A DNA stretch of 64,000 nucleotides. It comes from Paractinoplanes pyxinae. Its GTDB lineage: Bacteria; Actinomycetota; Actinomycetes; Mycobacteriales; Micromonosporaceae. Where the stretch lies: the NCBI RefSeq assembly GCF_026626335.1, contig NZ_JAPNTZ010000010.1:1-64000 (forward strand). Reading direction: 5' to 3'. Both the position numbers and the translations under genes were made by a program. The notes beneath the pieces are model-generated. The model did not search any database. It had not been told where the DNA came from and saw only the letters and a program-made list of their open reading frames with translations. Shown here in pieces: positions 52,682 to 60,611 of the stretch. Position 1 is the first letter of the stretch. The number at the start of each line of letters is the position of its first letter.

Positions 52682-55564
52682 ATGACGTCACCCGGTGGCG
52701 GTTCGCTCGGCGCGTTGTTCGTGTCCGTGCGGCCCGAGACAACCCGGTTCGAGCCCGAACTGTCGTCGGCCACGGTCAAGGCCGGAGAACGGGCGGCCGA
52801 CGCCGCCGGTCCCGGCATGGGCCGCCGTCTGGCATCGCACATCAGCACCGCGCTGGCCGCCGGGACCGGCATCCTGGCGGTCGGTCTGGCCAAGGGCCTC
52901 GGGGCGGCGGTCAAATCCGCGTCCGACCTGAACGAGACGATCAGCAAGACCAACACCGTGTTCGGCAAGAACAGCAACGAAATCCAGCGGTGGGCCTCGC
53001 AGGCGTCAACGTCCATGGGCCAATCGAAGAAGGCCGCCCTGGACGGTGCGGCCACGTTCGCCATCTACGGCAAACAGGCCGGGCTGACCAGCAAAGACCT
53101 GGTGGGATTCAGCACCGGCCTGTCGGGTTTGGCGTCCGACATGGCGTCGTTCTCTAACACGTCACCTGAGGAAGCCATCGAGGCCATCGGCGCGGCCATG
53201 CGCGGCGAATCGGACCCGATCGAGAAGTACGGCGTCCTGCTGAACGAGGCGTCGCTCAAATCGACCGCCCTGAAGAACGGCATCATCAACACCACCAATC
53301 AGGCGTTGACCCCGCAACAGCGCGTCCTTGCCGTGCAGGCCGCCCTGTACGAACAGTTGGGCACCAAGGGGTCCAAGACGATCGGTGATTTCGAGCGAAC
53401 GTCAGCCGGTCTGGCCAACCAGCAGCGCATCGCCAAAGCCGAACTCGCCAATTTCGGGGCGGAGATCGGCACGTCGTTCTTGCCGGTGGTCACCCGCCTG
53501 GTCAAGAAGTTCAACGAGGAGATGTTGCCCGCCTTCCAGACGTTGTGGCGTCGTGAAGGTCCCGCCGTCGTGTCGTTCGTCTCGGGTGCCGCCGACAAGT
53601 TCGGCGGATTCGCCACGAAGGTTGCCGACGCCGACATCAGCGGGTGGATCGACAAATTCCGCGACGCGGCCGGGGCCGCCGCGCCGTACGTCAAGACGTT
53701 CATCGCCAATTTCCGGGAAGGCGGCAAAGACACGTTCGCGGACACCTTGAAGGTGTCCGGGGCGGGCATGAAGTTCTTGGCCGACAACGTGGACACATTG
53801 GTGAAGGCGTTGCCCGCCATCGCCGCCGTCGTGGCCATTAAGGAGTTGGCGACGACGGTTTCCACCTTGGCTGAACCGTTCCGTGTCGCCGGAATGTTCG
53901 CGCAGGCCGCCGCCACCCGGCAGTTGGCTGCGTCCACTGCCGCGCTGGCCGCGTCGTCCGGCACCGCCGCCGCCACGACCCCGGCCGCTGCGGCGGGCAC
54001 CACCGCGTTCGGTGGCGCGATTCGTTTCGCCATGGGGCCGCTCGGTCTGATCATCACCGTTCTCGGTGCAGCGACGGCAGCGGTCGTCTACCTGTATAAG
54101 CACAACGAGACGGCCCGGAAAATCATCGACGGGGCCTGGAAGTTCATTAAGAAGGCCATCAAGGTGGTGGGCGATTGGATCACCGACACCTTGTGGCCGT
54201 CCATCAAACGCGCCATCAGCCAATTGGTGGAATCGTGGAAGTGGCTGCGAGACACCACCTCGGGTGCATGGAACGCCATGAAAGACAAGGTGGTCGGGGC
54301 CTGGCACGGCCTACGCGACGGAGTAATGGGCGGGTGGAAGTTCATCCGCGACAAGGTCTTCAACCCGGTGAAGAACTTCGTCAGCAAGACAATCCCTGAC
54401 GCATTCAAGAGCGGCGTCAATACGGTCAAGGCGTGGTGGGACAAGCTCAAGGATTTCGCCGCTACCCCAGCCCGGTTCGTCATCAACACCGTGTTCAACG
54501 GCATCGGTGGCGTGTTCAACAAGGTGGCCGATTTCCTGCACCTGCCGGGCAATCTGCGCGCCCCTGAATTTAAGGCCAATTTCGCGCACGGCGGCCAGTT
54601 CTCAGGCCGGCTGCCAGGTGCGCCCTCGGACGTCGACAACATGGTCGGTTACGGGCCGGGCGGGCAACCCATCGGCTTGGCCGGTGGCGAATACGTCGTC
54701 AACGCCCGACAGACGAAGAAGCACCTGCCGGTCCTGCAGGCCATTAATGACGGGCAGTTCAAGGGCTATGCGTTCGGCGGCCTGATCGATTTCCTGTCCA
54801 ACCCCGTCAAGTACGTGAAGGGCAAGGTGTCCGGTGTCATCGGTCGCATCCGCGATGTGGCAGGTGGCCCGTACGGAGAAGCGCTCATCGCCATGGCCGA
54901 CCGTGTGCGAGACGGCGCGATTGATCGCCTGAAATCGCTGATGGGTGGGCTATTCGGCGACGGGGGTGGACGCCGGGGTGGGTCGGGGACATTCGGCGGT
55001 TGGCCGTCGTCTCCTTCGGCCCAACGAGGCGATTCCGGCGTGTGGCGCGGCATCGTTTCCCTGATCCGTTCCACCGGCCCGATCTCGGGGTCGTTCGGCA
55101 ACGCCTACCGGCCGGGTGACCCCAAGTGGCACGGGTCCGGCCGGGCCGTCGACTGGATGGGCTACAACCAGGACGCCCTCGCGTCCTACCTGGCCGCCCG
55201 GCGGCCGTTGGAGCTCATCCACCGCACCCGACACCGGGACTACGCGTACACGCGCGGCGTCAACAAGGGATCGTTCAACAACGCCCTGATGCAGCAGCAC
55301 CGCAACCACATCCACGTGGCGTTCGGTGCCGGTGGCAAGGTGCCCACGTTTGACACCGGCGGCGTTCTCGCGCCCGGCTACAACATGGTCCACAACGCGA
55401 CCGGCCGCCCGGAACCGTTGCGCCGCGCCGACCAACCGATGCGTTGGCACCCGGCCGACCTGCGGATGTTGGCTCAGATGATGGCCCAGGAGATGCGGAC
55501 CGTCGTCGGGGCCACCGCCTATTCGGCCGGTCGGCAGACACAGCTCTACGCCAGGGGCGCCTGA
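52682..55564 (+). CDS. Phage tail tape measure protein with M15-type peptidase domain
   Basis: A 960-residue tail tape measure protein. The core (about 70-270) has the TP901-type pattern (ASDLNETISKTNTVFGKNSNEI ... GESDPIEKYGVLLN). Two hydrophobic stretches lie around 375-475. The C-terminal about 130 residues contain SGSFGNAYRPGDPKWHGSGRAVDWMG and HRNHIHVAFGAGG: H-x6-D and HxH match the zinc-binding pattern of LAS-type (M15) peptidases, used to cut peptidoglycan. No tail tube, chaperone or baseplate genes accompany it. The ATG follows a GATAGGAGAGG run, a good ribosome binding site. Confidence 0.92.
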   Translation: MTSPGGGSLGALFVSVRPETTRFEPELSSATVKAGERAADAAGPGMGRRLASHISTALAAGTGILAVGLAKGLGAAVKSASDLNETISKTNTVFGKNSNEIQRWASQASTSMGQSKKAALDGAATFAIYGKQAGLTSKDLVGFSTGLSGLASDMASFSNTSPEEAIEAIGAAMRGESDPIEKYGVLLNEASLKSTALKNGIINTTNQALTPQQRVLAVQAALYEQLGTKGSKTIGDFERTSAGLANQQRIAKAELANFGAEIGTSFLPVVTRLVKKFNEEMLPAFQTLWRREGPAVVSFVSGAADKFGGFATKVADADISGWIDKFRDAAGAAAPYVKTFIANFREGGKDTFADTLKVSGAGMKFLADNVDTLVKALPAIAAVVAIKELATTVSTLAEPFRVAGMFAQAAATRQLAASTAALAASSGTAAATTPAAAAGTTAFGGAIRFAMGPLGLIITVLGAATAAVVYLYKHNETARKIIDGAWKFIKKAIKVVGDWITDTLWPSIKRAISQLVESWKWLRDTTSGAWNAMKDKVVGAWHGLRDGVMGGWKFIRDKVFNPVKNFVSKTIPDAFKSGVNTVKAWWDKLKDFAATPARFVINTVFNGIGGVFNKVADFLHLPGNLRAPEFKANFAHGGQFSGRLPGAPSDVDNMVGYGPGGQPIGLAGGEYVVNARQTKKHLPVLQAINDGQFKGYAFGGLIDFLSNPVKYVKGKVSGVIGRIRDVAGGPYGEALIAMADRVRDGAIDRLKSLMGGLFGDGGGRRGGSGTFGGWPSSPSAQRGDSGVWRGIVSLIRSTGPISGSFGNAYRPGDPKWHGSGRAVDWMGYNQDALASYLAARRPLELIHRTRHRDYAYTRGVNKGSFNNALMQQHRNHIHVAFGAGGKVPTFDTGGVLAPGYNMVHNATGRPEPLRRADQPMRWHPADLRMLAQMMAQEMRTVVGATAYSAGRQTQLYARGA

Positions 55565-55571
55565 CGGCCGG

Positions 55572-55892
55572 TCAGTCGGTGATTCCGGCCGCCCGCAGAA
55601 TGCGCCGCACCTGTTCGCGGCTGTAGCCGGTGACGTCCACGATGTCGCGCTGCCGGACGCCCGCCTGTGCCGCCGCCACGATGGTGTCGGCCAGGCGTTG
55701 GCGGGCCTCGGGGACGTCGGCCCGCCGGGCAGCCAACGTCTCTTGCGCCTCGACCACGGCGGCCTGCGCGTCGGCGTACGCCCGCGCGGCCGTCTCAAGG
55801 TCTTTCAGCACGGCGGTAGTCAAGCACTCGGGTAGGTGAGGCCACGCCGGAACGGCGTCGTGTGGCCTCACACGGGTGACGCATGAGGCCAC
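55572..55892 (-). CDS. Small HTH regulator
   Basis: A 106-residue minus-strand protein. The C-terminal 60 residues are helical with an HTH-like ending (LADTIVAAAQAGVRQRDIVDVTGYSREQVRRILRAAGI). The start shown is the ATG at 55892, but the first 20 codons overlap a set of operator-like repeats; a start at an internal GTG (near VLKDLETA) is possible. It is convergent with the tape measure gene and divergent from the right-end genes, the position of a typical repressor. Confidence 0.62.
   Translation of the reverse strand: MASCVTRVRPHDAVPAWPHLPECLTTAVLKDLETAARAYADAQAAVVEAQETLAARRADVPEARQRLADTIVAAAQAGVRQRDIVDVTGYSREQVRRILRAAGITD
55836..55892. promoter_or_regulatory. Three TGAGGCCAC operator-like repeats
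   Basis: TGAGGCCAC occurs at 55837-55845 and 55884-55892, and in opposite orientation at 55862-55870 (as GTGGCCTCA). Copies 1 and 2 form a 10-bp inverted repeat (GTGAGGCCAC / GTGGCCTCAC). They surround the start of the HTH gene and lie upstream of the rightward genes, as expected for an autoregulated repressor site. Confidence 0.6.
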
Positions 55893-55989
55893 ATCGCATT
55901 ACGGTGTGTGGCAGAACTCAAGGCGGCCCCCGGTCAAGTGCAGCGAACACCGACCAGGGGCCTTGATCGCCCCTAGGAGGCGACCCGCG

Positions 55990-56229
55990 ATGACCGTACC
56001 TGGCCCCAAAGCTGATCTCATCGTGTCGTTCCGCGACCGAGACGAACCCCGCGCGTTGGCCACCCGACCGATCGCCGTGGCACACCGGCACCCGGCCGGG
56101 TGGACCGTCCACGCCATGGACGGTTCCCGCATCGAGGCGTTGTCGTTCGACGCCGTGCCCGGCGCGGTGTCGGCCGCGACCGGCATCCGCAACCTACTGA
56201 TCGTCTGGCCCGGACGGGACGCGTTGTGA
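55990..56229 (+). CDS. Small element protein
   Basis: A 79-residue protein from the ATG at 55990, with AGGAGG 9 nt upstream. A 6-bp stem (AGGGGC / GCCCCT at 55956-55974) precedes this ribosome binding site. The sequence (DLIVSFRDRDEPRALATRPIAVA ... GIRNLLIVWPGRDAL) resembles small beta-rich proteins; no family was recognised. Its stop overlaps the next GTG. Confidence 0.6.
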   Translation: MTVPGPKADLIVSFRDRDEPRALATRPIAVAHRHPAGWTVHAMDGSRIEALSFDAVPGAVSAATGIRNLLIVWPGRDAL

Positions 56230-56390
56230 CGGCCCGAATCTGGCGTTGGGTGCCGTGGGTACGCCGGGCCGCGAAACGCCGCCACACGGCCGCCGTGGAC
56301 TACGCCCGGCAATGGTCCGCCGACGAACGGGCCGCCGCCCGGCAACGTCTGATCGAACTGGCCGAACGGGAACGCCGCCGCCACCCGTAG
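56226..56390 (+). CDS. Very small basic ORF
   Basis: A 54-residue arginine-rich helical frame (RIWRWVPWVRRAAKRRHTAA). The GTG overlaps the previous stop (GTGA). It has no family; it may bind nucleic acid. Confidence 0.55.
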   Translation: MTARIWRWVPWVRRAAKRRHTAAVDYARQWSADERAAARQRLIELAERERRRHP

Positions 56391-56403
56391 ACCGACCCCA
56401 ACC

Positions 56404-56434
56404 GGCCTCGACCTCTAGCGTGGAGGTCGGGGCC
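56404..56434 (+). terminator. Terminator-like hairpin
   Basis: CGACCTC (56409-56415) and GAGGTCG (56423-56429) form a 7-bp stem extended by GGCC pairs on either side. There is no clear T-tract, so it is a weak terminator candidate between two element genes. Confidence 0.4.
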
Positions 56435-56457
56435 GTTCTGCGTTCACGAGGAGATGC

Positions 56458-56661
56458 ATGACCAAGTTGCCGCACCCGCACGAGGCCCAACGCGCCGTGT
56501 TGGCCGACATCATCGACCACCTGGCCGACAACCCGCGTTACGACCTCCAGGGAGATCCGACTACGGACGCGTGGGGGTCCGCCCAGTGGGTCAAGTACAC
56601 CGACGACGTGGGCAAAGAGCACTTCGTGCGGGTGACCGTCGAGCCCTACAAGCCGTCGTGA
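56458..56661 (+). CDS. Small element protein at the right end
   Basis: A 67-residue protein (MTKLPHPHEAQRAVLADIIDHLADNP ... VTVEPYKPS) with GAGGAG at 56448-56453 as ribosome binding site. It is the last gene before attR. No family was recognised. Confidence 0.6.
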   Translation: MTKLPHPHEAQRAVLADIIDHLADNPRYDLQGDPTTDAWGSAQWVKYTDDVGKEHFVRVTVEPYKPS

Positions 56662-56665
56662 ATAA

Positions 56666-56697
56666 CCCCGCTATCTGACAATCGCGGGGGCCAACGT
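56666..56697 (+). other. attR with core AACGT and hairpin
   Basis: The core AACGT is at 56693-56697, followed by comEC codons (CGCCATTCTGCTCGG). On its left, CCCCGC (56666-56671) and GCGGGG (56684-56689) form a small hairpin and TATCTGAC mirrors the CAGACATA right of attL. These are probably the two arms of attP. Confidence 0.55.
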
Positions 56698-58264
56698 CGC
56701 CATTCTGCTCGGCGTCGTGCTCTTCGCCGTGCGGCGGACCCGGGCCGGGCCGGTGGCCACGGCGGTGATCTGTGCCGTGGCGCTGGTTGGCTTCGTCATT
56801 CTGGCCCGGCCCTCGCCCAGTGTGGTGCGGGCGGCCGCGATGGGTGCGATCGGGCTGATCGGGCTGGCCTCGGGCCGGCGGCGGGCGGCGCTGCCCGCGC
56901 TCGCGGCCGGGGTGGCGGTGCTCATCGTGTACGACCCCGAGCTGGCGTCGGACGTCGGCTTCGCGCTGTCCGTGCTGGCCACCTCGGGTTTGCTGTTGCT
57001 CGCCCCGGTCTGGCGGGACGGGCTGCGCCGCGGAGGTTGCCCGGCCGGGCTGGCCGAGGCGCTCGCCGTGCCGGCGGCGGCCCAGGTGGCGTGCGGACCG
57101 GTCGTCGCCGGGCTGTCCGGCACGATCAGCGTCGTCGCCGTCCCGGCAAACCTGCTGGCCGTGCCCGCGATCGCGCCGGCGACCCTGTTCGGGGTCACCG
57201 CGGCGCTGATCTCGCCGATCTGGCCGGCGGGGGCCGAGTTCGCGGCCTGGATGGGGCATTGGCCGGCGCAGTGGCTGGTGCTGATCGCGACCTACGGCGC
57301 CCGGGTGCCCGCGGGGGCGCTGCCGTGGCCGGGCGGGCTCACCGGCGCGCTGCTGCTCGCAGTGATCACCGTCGGGCTGTTGATCGCCACGCGCCGGCCG
57401 TTGATCCGCAAGCTGGTCACGGTGGTGGCGCTCGGCGGGGTGCTGGGCGCCCTGCCGGTGCGGTTGCTCGCCTCGGGCTGGCCGCCGCCCGGCTGGCTCG
57501 TGGTCGCGTGCGCGGTGGGGCAGGGCGACGCGATCGTGCTGCCGGCGGGAGCGGGACGAGCGGTGGTCGTCGACGCCGGGCCGGAGCCGAACGCCGTCGA
57601 CCACTGCCTGCGCCGGCTCGGGGTGCGCCAGGTGGCGCTGTTCGTGGTCAGCCACTTCCACGCCGACCACATCGGCGGGGTGGCCGGCGTCTTCCGGAAC
57701 CGGGACGTCCGTGGGGTGGTCGGACCGGACTGGCCCGAACCGCCGGCTGGTCACGCTGCGGTTGCTGAGGCGGCCGGGCGGGTGCCCCTGCACGCGGTTG
57801 GCGCCGGATGGGCGTACGCGGTGGGGGAAGTGCGATTGAAGGTGCTCGGGCCGGTGGAGCCGCTGCGAGGCACCAACTCCGACCCCAACAACAACTCTCT
57901 GGTGCTGCGGGCCGAAGTGGACGGCCGGTCCATCCTGCTGCCCGGCGACGCTGAGACCGAGGAGCAGGAAGACATGCTGCACTACCTGGGGCCGGACGCC
58001 GTGCGGGCCGACGTGCTCAAGGTGGCGCATCACGGCTCGAGCTATCAGTCGCCGCGGTTCCTCGACGAGATCCGGCCCACGGTGGCGCTGGTCTCGGTCG
58101 GCCTGGGCAACGACTACGGGCATCCGAACGCTTCGTTGCTGGCGCGGCTGGCCCGGGGTGGCGCGCGGGTCCTGCGTACGGATCAATCGGGCGACCTGGC
58201 GGCGGTCTCCACCGGTCGTGGGCTGGCCGTCGTCGCCCGGGGTGACCCACCACCCGCGCCTTGA
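56693..58264 (+). CDS. comEC: ComEC/Rec2 C-terminal part, interrupted by element insertion
   Basis: The last 523 residues of ComEC. It continues the competence domain (NVAILLGVVLFAVRR, then about eight hydrophobic helices to about 57480) and ends with the metallo-beta-lactamase-like domain: SHFHADHIGG supplies metal ligands and LKVAHHGSSYQS a later one. In frame the fragment opens at 56666; a GTG at 56717 is the first ordinary start and could be annotated as a shorter protein. Without the N-terminus it should not form a channel. It matches the 5' fragment exactly in frame, so no bases appear lost. Confidence 0.9.
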   Translation, partial: NVAILLGVVLFAVRRTRAGPVATAVICAVALVGFVILARPSPSVVRAAAMGAIGLIGLASGRRRAALPALAAGVAVLIVYDPELASDVGFALSVLATSGLLLLAPVWRDGLRRGGCPAGLAEALAVPAAAQVACGPVVAGLSGTISVVAVPANLLAVPAIAPATLFGVTAALISPIWPAGAEFAAWMGHWPAQWLVLIATYGARVPAGALPWPGGLTGALLLAVITVGLLIATRRPLIRKLVTVVALGGVLGALPVRLLASGWPPPGWLVVACAVGQGDAIVLPAGAGRAVVVDAGPEPNAVDHCLRRLGVRQVALFVVSHFHADHIGGVAGVFRNRDVRGVVGPDWPEPPAGHAAVAEAAGRVPLHAVGAGWAYAVGEVRLKVLGPVEPLRGTNSDPNNNSLVLRAEVDGRSILLPGDAETEEQEDMLHYLGPDAVRADVLKVAHHGSSYQSPRFLDEIRPTVALVSVGLGNDYGHPNASLLARLARGGARVLRTDQSGDLAAVSTGRGLAVVARGDPPPAP

Positions 58265-58319
58265 CCTGGCCGTCCGCCGTCGGCGCCGATGTCTGACACG
58301 CAGCCCGGCGCGAAGCGCG

Positions 58320-58325
58320 CACAAT
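58320..58325 (+). promoter_or_regulatory. -10 box (CACAAT) for leaderless GNAT gene
   Basis: CACAAT, an acceptable -10, ends exactly 7 nt before the ATG at 58332. There is no ribosome binding site. Confidence 0.4.
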
Positions 58326-58331
58326 GCCGGG

Positions 58332-58889
58332 ATGGAGCGAGAGACGATCACCGCCGGCGAATTCCGGCTGCGCCCGTTCGAGGAGGGCGACATCCCCTGG
58401 GTGTACGAGGTCTCGCTGGACCCGCTCGTGCAGAAGTACCTGCAGATCCCCGTTCCGTATCACCGGAGCGACGCCGAGTTCTTCGTCCGCGAGATGTGCG
58501 TGGCGGGGTGGGACAAGGGCACCCGGGCCGAGTTCGTCGTCGAAACCGCGGTGCCGGACGGTGGCCAGGCGACCCGGCTCGGCCGGGTGGGCCTTGGGTT
58601 GAACGGGTCGGGCGCGGGCGAGATCGGCTACTGGATGGATCCGGCGGCCCGCGGGCGGGGGATCGCCACTGCCGCGGTGCGGGCGCTTTGCGGATGGGCG
58701 TTCGGGACGCTCGGCCTGGGAATCGTCGAGTGGCGGGCCGAACTCGGCAACCAGGCGTCGCGGCGGGTGGCGGAGAAGGCCGGGTTCACGGTCGAGGCGG
58801 TGCTGCGGCAGAGGCTCGTGCATCGAGGCGTCCGGGTCGACGTCTGGGTCGGCTCGATGCTGCCGTCCGAACTGCCGCCGCCCGCCTAG
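58332..58889 (+). CDS. GNAT family acetyltransferase, RimJ/RimL-like
   Basis: A 185-residue GNAT enzyme of the RimJ/RimL subfamily, with ARGRGIATAAV as the acetyl-CoA loop and LGNQASRRVAEKAGF near the C-terminus. The substrate may be a protein N-terminus or small molecule. The ATG at 58332 is chosen from the -10 spacing. It lies between comEC and holA, where mycobacteria have no equivalent. Confidence 0.88.
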   Translation: MERETITAGEFRLRPFEEGDIPWVYEVSLDPLVQKYLQIPVPYHRSDAEFFVREMCVAGWDKGTRAEFVVETAVPDGGQATRLGRVGLGLNGSGAGEIGYWMDPAARGRGIATAAVRALCGWAFGTLGLGIVEWRAELGNQASRRVAEKAGFTVEAVLRQRLVHRGVRVDVWVGSMLPSELPPPA

Positions 58890-59136
58890 GCGCCCGCGCG
58901 CCGACACGCCCGGGTTAGTCCGTTCAGGTGGGTCTTGGGACTAACGATGGGGGTTGATGGGCCTATCGGGGCGTAGTAGCGGGTTCCGGAGACATCCAGC
59001 CTGATCGAGCACCGGGTGGACCAGCGCGGGCATGGCCGGGAGCCGATATGTCTGCTTTCGCATTCCCTGATCCATAGGTCTGCGCTAAGGAGTGAGGCTC
59101 GCGGAAACGTCAGCCCTTCGTGCAACGATATTGGGC
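58890..59136 (+). promoter_or_regulatory. Intergenic region with inverted repeat upstream of holA
   Basis: No gene is visible in these 247 bp. GTTAGTCC (58914-58921) and GGACTAAC (58938-58945) are a perfect 8-bp inverted repeat with a 16-nt loop, which could be an operator or a weak hairpin. A GATATT just before the holA GTG may serve as -10. Confidence 0.4.
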
Positions 59137-60108
59137 GTGAACACCGCGCCTCCCGCCCCGTTGCTGCTCGTCCAAGGCGATGAGGAGCTGTTGTCCGCTC
59201 GCGCGGTCACCGCCGCCGTCGACGCGGCCCGGGCGGCCGACCCCGGCGCCGATGTGCGGGAATACGAGGCGGGCGCGCTGTCGGCCGGCGAGGTGGCCGA
59301 GATGCTGAGCCCGTCGCTGTTCGGCGGCCGGCGCGTCCTTGTGATCCGTTCCGGGCAGGATGCCCGGAAAGACTTGATCGCCGCCCTGGTGGCGTACGCG
59401 AAGAACCCCGACCCCGACGTCTCGCTGATCGTCACCCACCTCGGCGGGGCCAAGGGCAAGGCGCTGGCCGACGGGCTGCGCGCGGCCGGCGCCACCGTCG
59501 TGCCGGCGGCCAAGCTCAAGGGCGACCGCGAGCGGATCGCGTTCGTCCGTGACGAGTTCCGCCGCAACGGTGGCAAGTGTGACGAGGCGGCCGCCTCCGC
59601 GCTGCTCGCCTCCGTCGGCAACGACCTGCGCGAGATCGCGGCGGCCTGCTCGCAGCTGCTGGCCGACACCGACGGCAAGATCACCGAGGCCGTCGTGGCC
59701 CGCTACTACAAGGGCCGGGCCGAGGTCAGCGGCTTCACGGTGGCCGACGCGGCGATGATCGGTGACGTGCCGGGGGCGCTCGAGGCTCTGCGGTGGGCGC
59801 TGCACGTCGGCGTCGACCCGGTGCCGATCGCCGACGCCATCGCCGACGGTGTGCGCACGGTGGCCAAGGTGGCCTCGGCGGGGCGCGGAAATCCGTACCA
59901 GATGGCCAGTTCGCTCGGCATGCCCGCCTGGAAGATCCAGCGCGCCCAGGAACGCAGCCGCGGCTGGACGCCGGAGGGCCTGGTCGACGCCATGCGCGCG
60001 GCCGCCGTCTGCAACGCCGCGGTCAAGGGCGGCGCGGAAGACCGCGGCTACGCCCTCGAGCAGGCCGTCTTCGCCGTGGCCGCGGCCCGCTCGGGCGGTG
60101 CCCGATGA
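59137..60108 (+). CDS. holA: DNA polymerase III subunit delta
   Basis: The clamp-loader delta subunit, 323 residues, which opens the beta clamp. It begins APPAPLLLVQGDEELLSARAV, typical of HolA, and has the three-domain layout ending in a helical collar region (SSLGMPAWKIQRAQERSRGW). The GTG at 59137 is preceded by a -10-like box and no Shine-Dalgarno sequence. It follows comEC in actinobacterial order and overlaps the next gene by 4 nt (ATGA). Confidence 0.94.
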   Translation: MNTAPPAPLLLVQGDEELLSARAVTAAVDAARAADPGADVREYEAGALSAGEVAEMLSPSLFGGRRVLVIRSGQDARKDLIAALVAYAKNPDPDVSLIVTHLGGAKGKALADGLRAAGATVVPAAKLKGDRERIAFVRDEFRRNGGKCDEAAASALLASVGNDLREIAAACSQLLADTDGKITEAVVARYYKGRAEVSGFTVADAAMIGDVPGALEALRWALHVGVDPVPIADAIADGVRTVAKVASAGRGNPYQMASSLGMPAWKIQRAQERSRGWTPEGLVDAMRAAAVCNAAVKGGAEDRGYALEQAVFAVAAARSGGAR

Positions 60109-60611
60109 GCCGGCCGCGCGGTCCCGAGCCGGCCGGGCACCGGCCGCTCTACGCCCGCATGCTGCGCCTGAAGTTCCTGAGGCCCAGCGGGTTCCTCTGC
60201 TTCGTGTTCCTCGAGGGCTCGGTCGCGCTGGGCATCCTGCTCGCCCTGGCCGAACTGGTGAGCTGGTGGGGCGTGCTGGTGCTGCCGGTCACGGTGGCCA
60301 TCATGGTCAAGCTCAACGACGTGATCGCCGGGTCGCTGACGCCGCCTCCGGTGACCGTGACGCCCAGCGCCGGGCTCGGTGCGGCGGCCCGCTCGGCCGG
60401 CGCCACCATGCTCGCCGAGCATGCGCACGCCCGTACGGCGCCGCTGCGGCCGGCCGGCATGACTCACGAGAGCCGGGCCGGTGAAGAGACGACCCGGCTG
60501 CCGGGCGTGATCGACCGTGGTCGCGGCGCCCCGATCAAGCGTCCGTGGGTGGAAAGGGCCGAGGCCCAGCAGCAGTGGATTCGCCAGTCCGCTACTCGTC
60601 GTTACGAATAG
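60105..60611 (+). CDS. Small membrane protein
   Basis: A 168-residue protein. Two hydrophobic helices (about 29-49 and 51-71) are followed by a cytoplasmic tail with Pro/Ala-rich and basic segments (APIKRPWVERAEAQQQWIRQ). The ATG overlaps the holA stop. No function is known. It is convergent with the SRPBCC gene; the 3' ends overlap by 20 nt. Confidence 0.72.
   Translation: MSRPRGPEPAGHRPLYARMLRLKFLRPSGFLCFVFLEGSVALGILLALAELVSWWGVLVLPVTVAIMVKLNDVIAGSLTPPPVTVTPSAGLGAAARSAGATMLAEHAHARTAPLRPAGMTHESRAGEETTRLPGVIDRGRGAPIKRPWVERAEAQQQWIRQSATRRYE

Larger units (their letters stand above)
46225..56692 (+). mobile_element. 10.5-kb serine-integrase element inserted in comEC (satellite-like)
   Basis: Boundaries come from the split comEC and the shared AACGT. 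The element encodes, left to right: serine integrase, six small coupled genes with a Rep-like winged helix protein, an iteron-like region, a Cys-rich protein pair, an excisionase-like HTH protein, a prohead protease, a decoration-like protein, two unknown genes, a tape measure protein, a divergent HTH regulator with operator repeats, and three short genes. There are no genes for terminase, portal, major capsid, tail tube, baseplate, lysis or conjugation. Leucine TTG codons are frequent throughout the element and rare in flanking genes, so it is one coherent foreign unit. All frames are intact and most overlap by 4 nt. Confidence 0.88.

Noticed and set aside
46225..56692. Integrative conjugative element or ordinary prophage
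   Set aside because: There is no FtsK/TraB-like, relaxase or type IV secretion gene, and no terminase, portal, capsid or lysis gene, so neither label fits the gene set.
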